A stretch of 64,000 nucleotides of DNA from an uncultured Clostridia bacterium (GCA_944386685.1 CALXCA010000006.1:17342-81341); one strand, 5' to 3'; counted from the stretch's first letter, positions 28,001-37,142 are shown. The notes: a model not told the origin generated them from the sequence alone. Numbers and translations are program-made.

Positions 28001-28056
28001 AAACTAATAAAAAAATATAAAATATACTTTTTCCCTTTACTTTTGTTTTTATTCAT
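25009..28056 (-). CDS. Membrane-anchored or secreted glycoside hydrolase with dockerin
   Basis: A 1015-residue protein. An N-terminal membrane segment (about 10-31) with a basic start suggests a signal anchor. After a beta domain (about 55-145) comes a TIM-barrel clan GH-A-like hydrolase (about 155-470) with acid/base QIFNEPNAGW near residue 275 and nucleophile YVNEMGIT near residue 382, resembling GH39/GH5-type enzymes. Then a long helical region (about 550-750), an Ig-like domain with YELTAIDKAGN, and a C-terminal dockerin-like pair, GDINKDGQVNLKDFIKMR and NNDNQKVGVKDYIRIR, each with Ca-binding Asp/Asn. Its start overlaps the upstream GT2 stop as TAATG, with AGGAGG upstream. It may trim or remodel the unit 3 polymer; exact GH family uncertain. 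Confidence 0.85.
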   Translation of the reverse strand: MNKNKSKGKKYILYFFISFVIICGIILLLLKRDKVLNYIYNTSNIILDNRSEKDTNEDISIEFNDNDNVIIGNKISIKLTQNTNEIYNNYDINIYCDSNMVSNFEFAEKSKEVEINFDKEGKHTLKIDIYKETELIKTQNNDFYVINEYKNQFAEKTSRFGMSTHFGLNYNRDSISKGLDLLYNSGIKNIRDTILWEHVGGFNGEYNYKIPDLWIPSIIEKDINILALVGGSHKNQNGEWNSQINSESELQEFGAYVKNVINKYPDIIEYQIFNEPNAGWTDDSEKEWYAKSTIEVYNKLKETNKYKRTVVGSVAIKYLEEKESINYLTDIGVKYGTLKESSIFAYHMYTSQENMQRLKEVTEYANEAINNIGGFTNIYVNEMGITSSDDITEIDRIQKIIKQMVTYINYGISKVYIYDFRDTDKEDGTSRYGIVTNDYIPKESYFILKRFLENTNGAEYIGKIKNLEGVENDNLEVHVYDKDGKPKIIVWSSSSKINITVPYANFKATDLYGEEIQPDESGNLVITKMPIYIDEVDYNYFYQAISNMATEKYNEFTEKFAGEIAQIPELTSKIEENKKYMESVGQVENKIVGSATIQAMKNHFELGNIILQAYKDGKLQVEDVKVSSMLDMLNDIGDSYEDLVTVSAQTVEQSEIEQTNKVMQEAETTINNNQGCEIIYPVKILDFAKDHYEKATYINSLEEENDIKNGLIISNNLHASLLADWSKTFAQINIDNYVDEYIANNPVTIEYSTTELTNQNVKATIKTNAEIQITNNSNSKEHTFEQNGTFTFEYTIKGRALNITATVQNIDKVEPSISGVQKAKLYTKPVTPKINDENLKEIKLILNSQVVTDYKNGDTLQDEGFYELTAIDKAGNTTTTYFQIFINNDTNYKMEENYIKNVTNNTKKSDFDKKLNLSVGYKIYRNEIELKQDDIIATGDILTTEAGDNYIIIVPGDINKDGQVNLKDFIKMRIYLLLENNLDDIEMLAADCNNDNQKVGVKDYIRIRLIILMNE

Positions 28057-29087
28057 TATTTCCTCCTAAAGTGAAACTTTTTTAATAATACATATAATTT
28101 TAATAAACTGTATGTAAACTTTTTTTGTTTATGTCTTATTGTAAAATAAATTAATTTATTTAAAATATTACTTTTATATTTAACTTTTTCAATATTAGTA
28201 GTTCTTCTATCATATATATAATTATTAACCTCTTCAAGTAACTTTGATTTACTATAATTTGATTTTAAAAACATCTTTTTTAGACATATAATAAATCTAT
28301 TTATAAAATCCATTTTTATTAATTTCATATTATTTTCTTCTGAATTGTATTTTTTAAATAAATGTTCAAAACTGTAATATAATTTCCAATTTGCTTCTAT
28401 TTCATTTTTATTGAATTTTCTAAGCAAAGTATTTTCTGTACCATTTTGCATATAATTATAATTACAACTTTCAAAACTTGAAACAGTATTGCTATTAAGT
28501 AAAAAGTCTATTACAAAAATTGCATCTTCACATATTTTAAGTGTTTCATCAAATTTAATATTATTATCAATAATAATATTTCTCTTATAAAATTTATTAA
28601 ATGGACCTTGTATTAAGTAATTATTATAATAGTAACTAAAATATTTATCAAGAAATTCTTTAATTTTTATATTATTAAAATTATAAGCTTTATATTCTTT
28701 TTTATTATTTGAAATAATTGAAATATTGTTTTGACCACAAAATACAATATCACTATTATTCCTTGATATTTTTTCAATAAATTCATGCATCATATTTTCT
28801 TCAATATAATCGTCACTGTCAACAAAGGTTATATATTCTCCACTAGATTTTAGAATACCTAAATTTCTAGCTTTACTTACCCCCTCATTACTTTTATGAA
28901 AAACTTTTATATTGTTATACCTTTTAGAATATTCATCACAAATTGCTTCACTGCCATCAGTTGAACCATCATCTATTAAAATAATTTCATAATCTTTAGT
29001 TTTTTTCTGATTAACTAAACTATTAATGCATCTTTCTAAATATTTTTTTGAATTATAAATTGGTACAATTATACTTATTTTAATCAT
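28056..29087 (-). CDS. GT2 glycosyltransferase
   Basis: A GT-A enzyme of about 343 residues: IKISIIVPIYNSKKYLERCI, IILIDDGSTDGSEAICDEYS, and ITFVDSDDYIEENMMHEF with the DxD near residue 88. KICEDAIFVIDFLL near residue 180 holds the ED motif. I use the ATG at 29087, which has AGAGGA five bases upstream, rather than a TTG further up. It overlaps the preceding acetyltransferase stop by 8 bp and the following hydrolase start by 1 bp, so the three genes are tightly coupled. Confidence 0.92.
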   Translation of the reverse strand: MIKISIIVPIYNSKKYLERCINSLVNQKKTKDYEIILIDDGSTDGSEAICDEYSKRYNNIKVFHKSNEGVSKARNLGILKSSGEYITFVDSDDYIEENMMHEFIEKISRNNSDIVFCGQNNISIISNNKKEYKAYNFNNIKIKEFLDKYFSYYYNNYLIQGPFNKFYKRNIIIDNNIKFDETLKICEDAIFVIDFLLNSNTVSSFESCNYNYMQNGTENTLLRKFNKNEIEANWKLYYSFEHLFKKYNSEENNMKLIKMDFINRFIICLKKMFLKSNYSKSKLLEEVNNYIYDRRTTNIEKVKYKSNILNKLIYFTIRHKQKKFTYSLLKLYVLLKKFHFRRK

Positions 29088-29715
29088 AACATTCCTCTTC
29101 AATTTTTTTAATCAATTTATCTATATTATCTTCAGTAATATTCTCATATAATGTTTCTAAATTAAATTTACTTAATTTAGAATAGTCTAATTTTTGCAAT
29201 TTATCTATAATTTCTTTATTAAATCTATATTTTACAACATTATTACCTACATATACTGAATATGGTGGAACATCCTTTGCAACTACACTACCAGCTCCAA
29301 TTACTGAACCTTGTCCAATTGTAACTCCTGACAATATAATTGATCCAAAGCCAATCCAAACGTCATCTTTTATAGTAATTTTTCCTTTGCATATACTTTC
29401 ATATTCATTAAATCCTAAAATTTTTTCTTTAAATGGATATGTTGAAATTCTTTTATAGTTATGTTCTCCACTTAATAGAAATTTTACATTTGGACCTATT
29501 GAACAAAAATTTCCAATTTCAAGAAACTCATCTTTATTACCAAAATTATAAATATACAAATCCCCATAAGTGAATTTTCCTACAATAACTTTATCTATAT
29601 TAAATTTTTTTCCGATATGTGTATAATTATGCTTATTTTTCTTTCTCCACTTGTTTTCAAACATTATTAAATTTATATCATTAAATAGACTAATCTTTTT
29701 TAATATTTCTTTCAT
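29080..29715 (-). CDS. CatB-like hexapeptide O-acetyltransferase
   Basis: A 211-residue left-handed beta-helix acyltransferase of the xenobiotic/CatB type, expected to O-acetylate a sugar with acetyl-CoA. Hexapeptide repeats: LEIGNFCSIGPNVKFLLSG near residue 65 and GKITIKDDVWIGFGSIILSG, then VTIGQGSVIGAGSVVAKDVP near residue 125. The catalytic His lies in LSGEHNYKRISTYPF near residue 84. Length typical. Confidence 0.92.
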   Translation of the reverse strand: MKEILKKISLFNDINLIMFENKWRKKNKHNYTHIGKKFNIDKVIVGKFTYGDLYIYNFGNKDEFLEIGNFCSIGPNVKFLLSGEHNYKRISTYPFKEKILGFNEYESICKGKITIKDDVWIGFGSIILSGVTIGQGSVIGAGSVVAKDVPPYSVYVGNNVVKYRFNKEIIDKLQKLDYSKLSKFNLETLYENITEDNIDKLIKKIEEECYD

Positions 29716-29781
29716 TTTTAAAAACTCATTCTTTCTTATTAGTTTAAATATAATATAATATTATATTGTCCTAAGATACAC

Positions 29782-30633
29782 TTAAAATTTGTTTCTTATT
29801 TTTTTATAATCATAAAACAAAAGTTTAACAACTTTAAAATAACTTTGAATTTGAAATTTTATTTTTTTCTTTTTTCTATCTTTTAAAATTTCTTTTGTTG
29901 AGCCAGCCTCTTTATGTATAATTAAAACATCTGTACTATTTTCAATTTTTAGATTAGCCTTTTCAATATAAATAGCTAATGCTAATTCTTCACAATATAA
30001 AAAAGTTTCGGGAAAAATTTGAGAATAATATTTAAAAAAATCTGGCGTTAAAATATATGCACATCCTTGTATTATATATTTATTTTTTTTTATTTCTTCT
30101 ACATTAAATTTCTCATTATTTTTTTTATATTTATCTAAATTAAATATATATTTTATTATTTGTTTTAAAATATATATTCCCATTCTTATAACATATTTCC
30201 ACATTTTTGAATTATAAATTAAATATGGTTTTTGAATAACTTTTTCTATATCACAACACATTGGATTTATAATTGCTATTTTTTCTTCTGGTTTATATAA
30301 TGATATTAATTTTTTTAATGTATTTTCGTTAAAAAGTACTGTATCCGTATTTAATACAAATACAAAATCACTTTTTAAATTTTCCTTAGCAAATTTAATT
30401 CCAATATTATTTCCCTTTGCAAAACCTAAGTTTTCTTTATTTTCTATTATATAAATATTATTCATATCTTTGCAAGAAGTTTTTATTTTATTTACAGATT
30501 CATTTTGTGAATTATTATCTACTACTATTATACAATAATTTGAATAGTTTTGATTCTCTATAGATTTTATACATTCTATAGTATCATTATAATTTTTATA
30601 ATTTAATAATACAATTCCAATTTTTTTTTCCAT
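29782..30633 (-). CDS. GT2 glycosyltransferase, WbbL/rhamnosyl-like
   Basis: An enzyme of about 283 residues of the GT2 subgroup with GIVLLNYKNYNDTIECIKSI, IIVVDNNSQNESVNK, NLGFAKGNNIGIKFAKE and FVFVLNTDTVLFNENTL (NTD in place of the usual DxD, normal for this subgroup). FLYCEELALAIYIE near residue 215 carries the EE base motif. Start at 30633 follows GAGAGGG; the frame is open to a TTG slightly upstream but that leaves no ribosome site. Confidence 0.9.
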   Translation of the reverse strand: MEKKIGIVLLNYKNYNDTIECIKSIENQNYSNYCIIVVDNNSQNESVNKIKTSCKDMNNIYIIENKENLGFAKGNNIGIKFAKENLKSDFVFVLNTDTVLFNENTLKKLISLYKPEEKIAIINPMCCDIEKVIQKPYLIYNSKMWKYVIRMGIYILKQIIKYIFNLDKYKKNNEKFNVEEIKKNKYIIQGCAYILTPDFFKYYSQIFPETFLYCEELALAIYIEKANLKIENSTDVLIIHKEAGSTKEILKDRKKKKIKFQIQSYFKVVKLLFYDYKKIRNKF

Positions 30634-30643
30634 TTTTCCCTCT

Positions 30644-31726
30644 CTATTCAAAAAAAGTTTTATATGGTACTACACCATGCCATTCTGGTCTATAAATTGA
30701 TATAATTCCCCAATAAAATAATGTGCATAACAATAATATTAACAAAATAAATCTTTTATCTTCTTTTTTCTGTATATTGCTTATAAATTCAGGAATCCAT
30801 ACAATATTAAAAATATTAAAATATGTAGTTAATCTACTAAATATACTAATTTTTATAGTTGCAACAAAAAAAATAACATTTAACATTATCATAAATGCAT
30901 AAAAATCTAATACAGTTCTATCCTTTTCTTTAAATTTATTTTTATTATAACAAATACCTATCACAAAGAAAATTATTGCAACAAGTGCATTTAAAACTGA
31001 TGCAAAATAATTTGAAACTGCAAATTGACTTTCCAAATATCCAGAATATGTAGTAAATAATTTAGTAAATAAATTAAGAATTGGATTTGCAAAAACAAAA
31101 ATAATACCTGAAATTATAATTGTTATAAGAAAATATTTATTTTTAAATTTTAATTTTTGTAGAAAAATTGTAACTATCATTATTATTGCTGATTGGTGAA
31201 ATAAACTAGCAAAAATAATAGTAAAAAAATACTTTATTATTTTATTATTTTTAAAAAAATATGTATATCCTAAAAGAATTATTGAGATTGCAATAGCTTG
31301 TCTCATTACATTCATATACATAGCATAACAATTTAATAAAATAAAAAGCAATGAACTTAAAATACAATCTTTTGACTCTTTATATATAAATTGTCCTACA
31401 CTAAACATTATAAATAAACTAGTTACAATAATTAAAATTTGGTAATTAGTAGTAATGTAACTTAAAAGTTTACAAAGAGTTATAAATCCTATTTCATATC
31501 TTGTACTTTCTTCTGCTTGTTCTATCGTCATTCTCGAAATTTTTTCAAATGCATCACAAAATTGAGGTGTGTCCACTCCAACTGTATAATTTCTAATTGC
31601 TGCAACAATAGCCAATATAGAAAATATTATTATAATATATATTTTTTTATTTTTTTGATTTTTATTAGGTTTTAAACAATATCCTAATAATATCGTTAAT
31701 ATAATTATAATTATATAAATAGTCAT
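30644..31726 (-). CDS. EpsG-family polysaccharide polymerase
   Basis: A 360-residue polytopic protein with about ten membrane segments. AAIRNYTVGVDTPQFCDAFE near residue 43 is the EpsG/Wzy signature (R...VG.D...Y/F), and MNVMRQAIAISIILLGY near residue 138 is the second. It is the probable Wzy-type polymerase for the unit 3 glycan; unit 1 has its own unrelated polymerase at 9.1-11.1 kb. Its ATG directly follows the stop codon of the upstream GT4 gene with no gap. Confidence 0.87.
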   Translation of the reverse strand: MTIYIIIIILTILLGYCLKPNKNQKNKKIYIIIIFSILAIVAAIRNYTVGVDTPQFCDAFEKISRMTIEQAEESTRYEIGFITLCKLLSYITTNYQILIIVTSLFIMFSVGQFIYKESKDCILSSLLFILLNCYAMYMNVMRQAIAISIILLGYTYFFKNNKIIKYFFTIIFASLFHQSAIIMIVTIFLQKLKFKNKYFLITIIISGIIFVFANPILNLFTKLFTTYSGYLESQFAVSNYFASVLNALVAIIFFVIGICYNKNKFKEKDRTVLDFYAFMIMLNVIFFVATIKISIFSRLTTYFNIFNIVWIPEFISNIQKKEDKRFILLILLLCTLFYWGIISIYRPEWHGVVPYKTFFE

Positions 31727-32845
31727 TTAATTTTCCTCTTTCAAAAGCTGATTATAGTATTCCATTAATTTTTTTGCTTCAGTTTCAATTTCATAATTAT
31801 TGTCTATTAAACCATTTAAATTAGTTTTTCTATTAATTACTTTACTATTAATTATATTTTCTACCCAATTTTCAACAGTATCATTTAAAGATATTTTTTT
31901 ATATAATTCAGAAATTTGAGCCTCTTCAGGAACAACATCAGAAGCCACACAAGGAAGTCCTGAAATTTGAGCTTCTAGTAATACTATTCCTAGCCCCTCA
32001 TATATAGAAGGTAATACAAATACATCAAATATTTGATAAATTTTTTCAATATTATTCATTGGTTCTAAAAATAAAATATCCTTTTCTAATGAATTTTCTT
32101 TAACAATTTTTTTTAATTCATACTCTAATGGTCCATTTCCAACAATTATTAATTTAGAATTTTTTACTTTTTTATTTATTTCTTTAAAAATTTTTATAAG
32201 AAATTTTTGGTTTTTCTGATTACACAATCTTCCAACATTTCCTATAACAAAAGTATCTTTTTCAATTCCATAATATTTTCTTAATTCATCTCTAACATTT
32301 TGATTATATTCAAACCTTTTTCCATTAATTGCATTTTTTATTACATGAACAGCCTTGTTTATAAAAATTTTATCTCCAGCATCTTTTGAACACGCACAGT
32401 AATAGTTTGCATTTTTTATTGCATAAGGTAACAATACCTTATTTCTTATTTCATGTAATTTTGAATCTGCTGTTTTAGTTACATGACTATGTAAAATTCT
32501 AACTTTTATTCCATATTTCTTAGCATAATGCAAATAAAATGCTCCCATATTTAAAACATGACAATGTATTATATCATAATTTTTTGCATTTTCTTTTAAA
32601 AAAGTTTTAATTTTTTTTATTGTTTTAATACCATTTTTTATTCCAATTTTAGGAATATAAAATATTTTACTGCCACATTTTTCAATTTCATCAAAATATA
32701 CACTTCTTTCATTTATTCCTATAACAAAATCTATTTGTATTTTTTCTTTATCAATATTTCTAAAATAATTCATTGCATAACTAGCAACTCCGTTACAAAG
32801 TCTTAAAGAAGGAATTATATATAAAACTCTAATTTTCTTATTCAT
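31727..32845 (-). CDS. GT4 glycosyltransferase, EpsF-like
   Basis: A 372-residue GT-B enzyme: RVLYIIPSLRLCNGVASYAM at the N-terminus, HCHVLNMGAFYLHYAKKYG near residue 95 and RILHSHVTKTADSK (typical of EpsF/CapM-like enzymes). The C-terminal half has GNVGRLCNQKNQKFLIKIF near residue 202 and LPSIYEGLGIVLLEAQISG near residue 278 (E-x7-E). Overlaps the upstream FrhB-like gene by 8 bp. Confidence 0.92.
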   Translation of the reverse strand: MNKKIRVLYIIPSLRLCNGVASYAMNYFRNIDKEKIQIDFVIGINERSVYFDEIEKCGSKIFYIPKIGIKNGIKTIKKIKTFLKENAKNYDIIHCHVLNMGAFYLHYAKKYGIKVRILHSHVTKTADSKLHEIRNKVLLPYAIKNANYYCACSKDAGDKIFINKAVHVIKNAINGKRFEYNQNVRDELRKYYGIEKDTFVIGNVGRLCNQKNQKFLIKIFKEINKKVKNSKLIIVGNGPLEYELKKIVKENSLEKDILFLEPMNNIEKIYQIFDVFVLPSIYEGLGIVLLEAQISGLPCVASDVVPEEAQISELYKKISLNDTVENWVENIINSKVINRKTNLNGLIDNNYEIETEAKKLMEYYNQLLKEEN

Positions 32846-34043
32846 TTTTTCCCCTTTTCAAATATCTTTTATAAAATGTTTTAATATTGTTAGGCATAAT
32901 ATTTTTTAATATATATTTAAATTTATTTTTGTTAGATAAATATTTTTTTGCATATTTATCAAATGAAATTTTATCTAATTCATTATATATTCCATCTCTT
33001 TTTGATGGTCTATTTTGATTGTGCTTTAAATTATCATTAAATTTAGTTACTTGTTGTTCACTATATACTCTATATTCAACATTATCTTTTATATTTTCAA
33101 ATAATTTATTTCCTTTAACTGTATTTATTATTGCTAAAGATACTCCATTTTTATCATAAAATTTATAGTCAAATTGCTCAATTCCCCATAAATCTCCTAA
33201 TGTTATATCCCCTATTCTTTCCATATTTTTGTATTTGCAATAATAACAACTTTCTCTAAAAATTATTCCTTGTAGAAATGCAAAATAATATGGATCAAAA
33301 TCAGCTTTTCTAAATATTACTCTATTTGTTGTATGTATTTCTGAACAATATCCCCTTCCCCAATTACTTTTATTCTTACTTCTAAAATTATAAGAAACTA
33401 TTGGCTCACCAATTTTGTTCTCTAAATATTTTAAGTACTTTTTAAAAATTTTTTGACTAGGTACACCATGACAAATAATATCTATTGTATATAAATTTTC
33501 ATAATCTTTTTTCAAAAACTTTTTTAAACCACCAATTTGGCAAGGAACTCCTGTATAAAGAACAATTTTTCCTTCTTCCAAATATTTTTTTACTTCTGAA
33601 AAAGTATTATTTGTATCACTTGTAACATATTTGGAACCTCTAATTTTTTGTAAATCCTCAATATTTGTTACAATTATTTGTTTTGGCATTAAATTTTCAT
33701 CATAAGCACTTCCAACAACAACTCCATTTTGTTCAATTATTAGTTTTGATATAAGATAAGCAATTCCTCCTGAAGTACTTTTTTTTGCAATATCAATTTC
33801 TTTTGGCTTAATTCCCAAAAAAACTTGTTCTTTCAATTTATCTGTATTCGAATATCTTTGAATTTGACCACAAGTTTTTTTGCATAAACCACAATTTATA
33901 CATTTATCTTTATTTATTTTAGGAGTTAAAAATCCCTCATCATCTTCTGTCATTGTTATTGCACTTACTGGACAGATTTGTTCACAAGCTCTACAACCAG
34001 TACAATCTTTCTTATTTAGAATTTTAATAAATTTTTCTTCCAT
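32838..34043 (-). CDS. FrhB-like Fe-S oxidoreductase of glycan locus
   Basis: A protein of about 401 residues of the coenzyme F420 hydrogenase/dehydrogenase beta-subunit family. Two 4Fe-4S clusters are seen at the N-terminus: CTGCRACEQICPVSAI and CINCGLCKKTC. Then STSGGIAYLISKLII, the conserved YTGVPCQIGGLKKFL near residue 165, IICHGVPS, and CYYCKYKNMERIGDITLGDL near residue 265. Such proteins often sit beside pyruvyltransferases in capsule loci with no known F420 link; a redox step on a sugar or its modification is the inference. The ATG at 34043 has GGAGG; an earlier in-frame start lacks one. Confidence 0.9.
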   Translation of the reverse strand: MEEKFIKILNKKDCTGCRACEQICPVSAITMTEDDEGFLTPKINKDKCINCGLCKKTCGQIQRYSNTDKLKEQVFLGIKPKEIDIAKKSTSGGIAYLISKLIIEQNGVVVGSAYDENLMPKQIIVTNIEDLQKIRGSKYVTSDTNNTFSEVKKYLEEGKIVLYTGVPCQIGGLKKFLKKDYENLYTIDIICHGVPSQKIFKKYLKYLENKIGEPIVSYNFRSKNKSNWGRGYCSEIHTTNRVIFRKADFDPYYFAFLQGIIFRESCYYCKYKNMERIGDITLGDLWGIEQFDYKFYDKNGVSLAIINTVKGNKLFENIKDNVEYRVYSEQQVTKFNDNLKHNQNRPSKRDGIYNELDKISFDKYAKKYLSNKNKFKYILKNIMPNNIKTFYKRYLKRGKNE

Positions 34044-34059
34044 ATAATCCTCCAGTTTT

Positions 34060-35172
34060 TTAATCATTTAGAGCTTTATCTAAATATTCAGATGCCTTTT
34101 CCCTTTCTTTGTTTAACACTTCATTAGCATGAGAAAAATCCATTTTTTGATTTGCAAGTTTTATATCATTATAATCTTCTACAATTCTATTTTGTAACCC
34201 TGTAACTTCTAATATACTTGCCAATCTTGTACTAAATTTCTCTGGAAATATAATCATAAATGGAGTATTAAAATTTATAGAAAATGCTGTAGCATGAAAT
34301 GAGTCTGTAACTACATAACTTGCATTAGCTATTAATGACAAGAAATCTTCTACTTTTACATTATATTTCATTTTTCCTTTTTTGAAAAATTCATGTAAAT
34401 TATAACTAATATAATAAATATCTAATCCTTTTTCTTTTGCTAATTTTTCAACATATTTATCTATTTTTTTATTTCTGTTTAAATTATACATTAATACATA
34501 TTTTTTTCCAACATATTTATTAGATGCTATCTTTAGCCATTGGTTTTTATTTAACAATAAAGTTGGATCTAAAACATTTATTCCATCATTTCTTCCTAAT
34601 TTTTTTAATATTTCTACTCCTGAAAGCTCTCTCATAGATAAATATTGATATTTATCTATTAATCTTTTTGTTTCTGAAATTTCTTCTTCTGACAATGTTT
34701 TTTTTCCAAAACTAGCAGCATAAGATATCCTTTTTTTTCCATCAGGTACAAAATCTAAAAAGAATGGATATTCTATTTTTTCATTCCATTCACTATTCCA
34801 AACTTGATCGCTTCCTGTACAATAAATATCAGCTTTGGGAATATCTTTTTCAATATCTTCTTTTGTATAATATGTTTTTTCTGTCATTTTTATATATTTT
34901 TTTAAAAATTTTTTAAACATAGAAAAACGTTGAATATATGAAGGAAAAATTACACATTGAGCTCCAAATCTAATTATAGGATTTTTCTTAAGAATTTCCT
35001 TTTTGTTTTTTAGTCTCTTAAGCATCCCAAAAATATGTAATCTTTCAGGATAATAATCAATTGTTTCTACTTCAAATCCTTTTTCTTTAATTTTTTCTTG
35101 TAATGCATAAGTTTGTAAAACTGAGCCATAATTTACAACTCTATGTAATGTTATAATATCTACTTTTTTCAT
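34060..35172 (-). CDS. Polysaccharide pyruvyltransferase family protein
   Basis: A 370-residue member of the family with the start typical of the capsule subgroup: DIITLHRVVNYGSVLQTYAL, IDYYPERLH, then YCTGSDQVWNSEWN near residue 115, FLDFVPDGKKRISYAASFG, and YVVTDSFHATAFSINFNTPF near residue 288 in place of the DRLHG form. Directly upstream of the FrhB-like gene (16 bp), a pairing that recurs in many glycan loci. A phosphoenolpyruvate-dependent transferase is the default role; this subgroup is poorly characterised. Confidence 0.9.
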   Translation of the reverse strand: MKKVDIITLHRVVNYGSVLQTYALQEKIKEKGFEVETIDYYPERLHIFGMLKRLKNKKEILKKNPIIRFGAQCVIFPSYIQRFSMFKKFLKKYIKMTEKTYYTKEDIEKDIPKADIYCTGSDQVWNSEWNEKIEYPFFLDFVPDGKKRISYAASFGKKTLSEEEISETKRLIDKYQYLSMRELSGVEILKKLGRNDGINVLDPTLLLNKNQWLKIASNKYVGKKYVLMYNLNRNKKIDKYVEKLAKEKGLDIYYISYNLHEFFKKGKMKYNVKVEDFLSLIANASYVVTDSFHATAFSINFNTPFMIIFPEKFSTRLASILEVTGLQNRIVEDYNDIKLANQKMDFSHANEVLNKEREKASEYLDKALND

Positions 35173-35178
35173 TTTTTC

Positions 35179-36249
35179 CTACCTTTTATTCTTTAAAGAA
35201 TTAAATAATTTTGGAAATTTGCTTTTAAATGTTGCAAGCATTTTTCCCATAATCATTGCTAAAAAAACAGACTTTATCTTATATGGTATTAATAAAATCT
35301 TTACTTTTTTGCTTTTTGGTTTCATTTTCTTTAATTCGTCTTTTGTAATATCATCATTTAGTATTCTTTTTATTTCTTTATATTTTTCTTTTATCGACAA
35401 ACTACAACTTTTATCAAAAAGTTTTTCTATACAGTCAATTGTCCTCTCAATATGTCTCCTAGCACAAAATTCTTCATAAACATTATCTGGTATACCAAAT
35501 CTTCTAAAATATTCTTTAAATTCTTCATTTTCTCTCAATCTAATATCATATAAATTTGGAATATATCTACCTGTTATTGCACTTTCACTGCTTCTAATAT
35601 AATGATAAAAAGCTTTTTTTGTGTTATACATATTATTTATATGTAATAAATAATTTCTATTAAAATCTATATCTTCTCCCCAGTTATAATCTGGAAATTT
35701 TATATTATTCTCTTGTATTATATCTTTTCTGTATACTTTATTCCATATATTATATAACAAATGTTTATCCCATAATATAACAAAATCTTTTTTTATTTCT
35801 TCAATACTTGAATAATATTTTTCATTATAATTAATAATATCTATTTGTGGATTTTTTTCATCATATACTTCAGAAAAAAATCCTGAATTTATAAGTTGAA
35901 TATCATTATGATTATTTATTATATTAACATATTCTTCAAGCATATTATTTTCAATATAATCATCAGAGTCCAAAAAGCAAATATATTTATATATAGCCTT
36001 TTCTATTCCTAAGTTTCTAGTTTGTGATACTCCTTCATTTTCTTTGTTTATAAATTTTATTCTTGAATCTTTTTTAGCATATTCTTCACATATTTCTTTA
36101 CTTTTATCTTTTGAACCATCATTAATTAAAATAAGTTCAAAATTTTTATATGTTTGATTTAAAACAGACTCAACCGTTCTTTTTAAATTTTTTTCAGCAT
36201 TAAATATTGGTATTATAATTGAAAATTTTATATAATTCTTTTCTTCCAC
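35179..36249 (-). CDS. GT2 glycosyltransferase (GTG start)
   Basis: A GT-A enzyme of about 356 residues: FSIIIPIFNAEKNLKRTVES, LILINDGSKDKSKEICEEYA, and YICFLDSDDYIENNMLEEYV with the DxD near residue 90. NWGEDIDFNRNYLL near residue 185 holds the ED base. GTG at 36249 lies eight bases from AAAGGA. The C-terminal 90 residues are basic and helical. Third gene of unit 3, after the two initiating transferases. Confidence 0.9.
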   Translation of the reverse strand: MEEKNYIKFSIIIPIFNAEKNLKRTVESVLNQTYKNFELILINDGSKDKSKEICEEYAKKDSRIKFINKENEGVSQTRNLGIEKAIYKYICFLDSDDYIENNMLEEYVNIINNHNDIQLINSGFFSEVYDEKNPQIDIINYNEKYYSSIEEIKKDFVILWDKHLLYNIWNKVYRKDIIQENNIKFPDYNWGEDIDFNRNYLLHINNMYNTKKAFYHYIRSSESAITGRYIPNLYDIRLRENEEFKEYFRRFGIPDNVYEEFCARRHIERTIDCIEKLFDKSCSLSIKEKYKEIKRILNDDITKDELKKMKPKSKKVKILLIPYKIKSVFLAMIMGKMLATFKSKFPKLFNSLKNKR

Positions 36250-36335
36250 TTTATGAAATCCTTTCAAATTATCTTATTATTAAAAATGACTGTTAATATA
36301 TAACCAAGAATTATATATCTATAAAAATTAAGTAC

Positions 36336-37025
36336 TTATATTGCTCCTTCTTTTTTTATTACAGATTCTATTGTTTTAAAAAATACTTTCATATCCATTT
36401 TAAATGAGATATTATCTATGTAATATAATTCCATTTCCATTCTTTGTTCATATGTTGTATTACTTCTACCATTTGCTGCCCAATACCCTGTTAGTCCAGG
36501 TGTTACACTTAAAAACTTGTCTATATTATGTCCATATTTTTTAAGTTCTTCATCTATAACAGGTCTAGGTCCAATAATAGATAAATCTCCTTTTATTATA
36601 TTTATTAATTGTGGTAATTCATCTAAACTTGTTTTTCTTATAAACTTACCCACTTTTGTTATTCTTGGGTCATTTGTTAGTTTATAATTTTCTTTATATT
36701 CTTTCATTTGCTCTGGTGTAAATTGTTTTATTAAATCTTCTGCATTTTGCACCATAGACCTAAATTTATATATTTTTATATGTTTTCCGTTTTTTCCTAT
36801 TCTTGTGTGTCCAAAAAATACTGGACCTTTTGATTCTAATTTTATTGCAATAGATATTATAAGAAATACTGGTGAAAGTAACACAAGTGCAATTGATGAT
36901 AATATAATATCCATTCCCCTTTTTAAATATAAATATGGTTGTTTATGTTTTATCCCTTGTGTTTCTCTAATTTTCAAACTTGTTTGATTGTTAATTGTTT
37001 CTTGATTAACTATATCAATATTCAT
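36336..37025 (-). CDS. Initiating sugar-phosphate transferase (second)
   Basis: A 229-residue bacterial sugar transferase of the small monotopic PGT type (WcaJ C-domain/PglC-like), which moves a phosphosugar from a nucleotide sugar onto undecaprenyl phosphate. One hydrophobic hairpin (about 38-62), then KLESKGPVFFGHTRIGKNG, YKFRSMVQNAEDLI, RKTSLDELPQLINIIKGDLS, IGPRPV and VTPGLTGYWAANGRS. It differs from its neighbour at the substrate end (YWAANGRS against LWQVSGRN), so it may load a different sugar. Confidence 0.93.
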   Translation of the reverse strand: MNIDIVNQETINNQTSLKIRETQGIKHKQPYLYLKRGMDIILSSIALVLLSPVFLIISIAIKLESKGPVFFGHTRIGKNGKHIKIYKFRSMVQNAEDLIKQFTPEQMKEYKENYKLTNDPRITKVGKFIRKTSLDELPQLINIIKGDLSIIGPRPVIDEELKKYGHNIDKFLSVTPGLTGYWAANGRSNTTYEQRMEMELYYIDNISFKMDMKVFFKTIESVIKKEGAI

Positions 37026-37142
37026 TAAAAATTCCCCCTATTTATTTACTGTCTTGAATTATACTATAAAGATAACATAATTTCAAGTACTTTACATATT
37101 TTTATGAATTCTTTTTACTACATATTATTTATATTTTAAATA

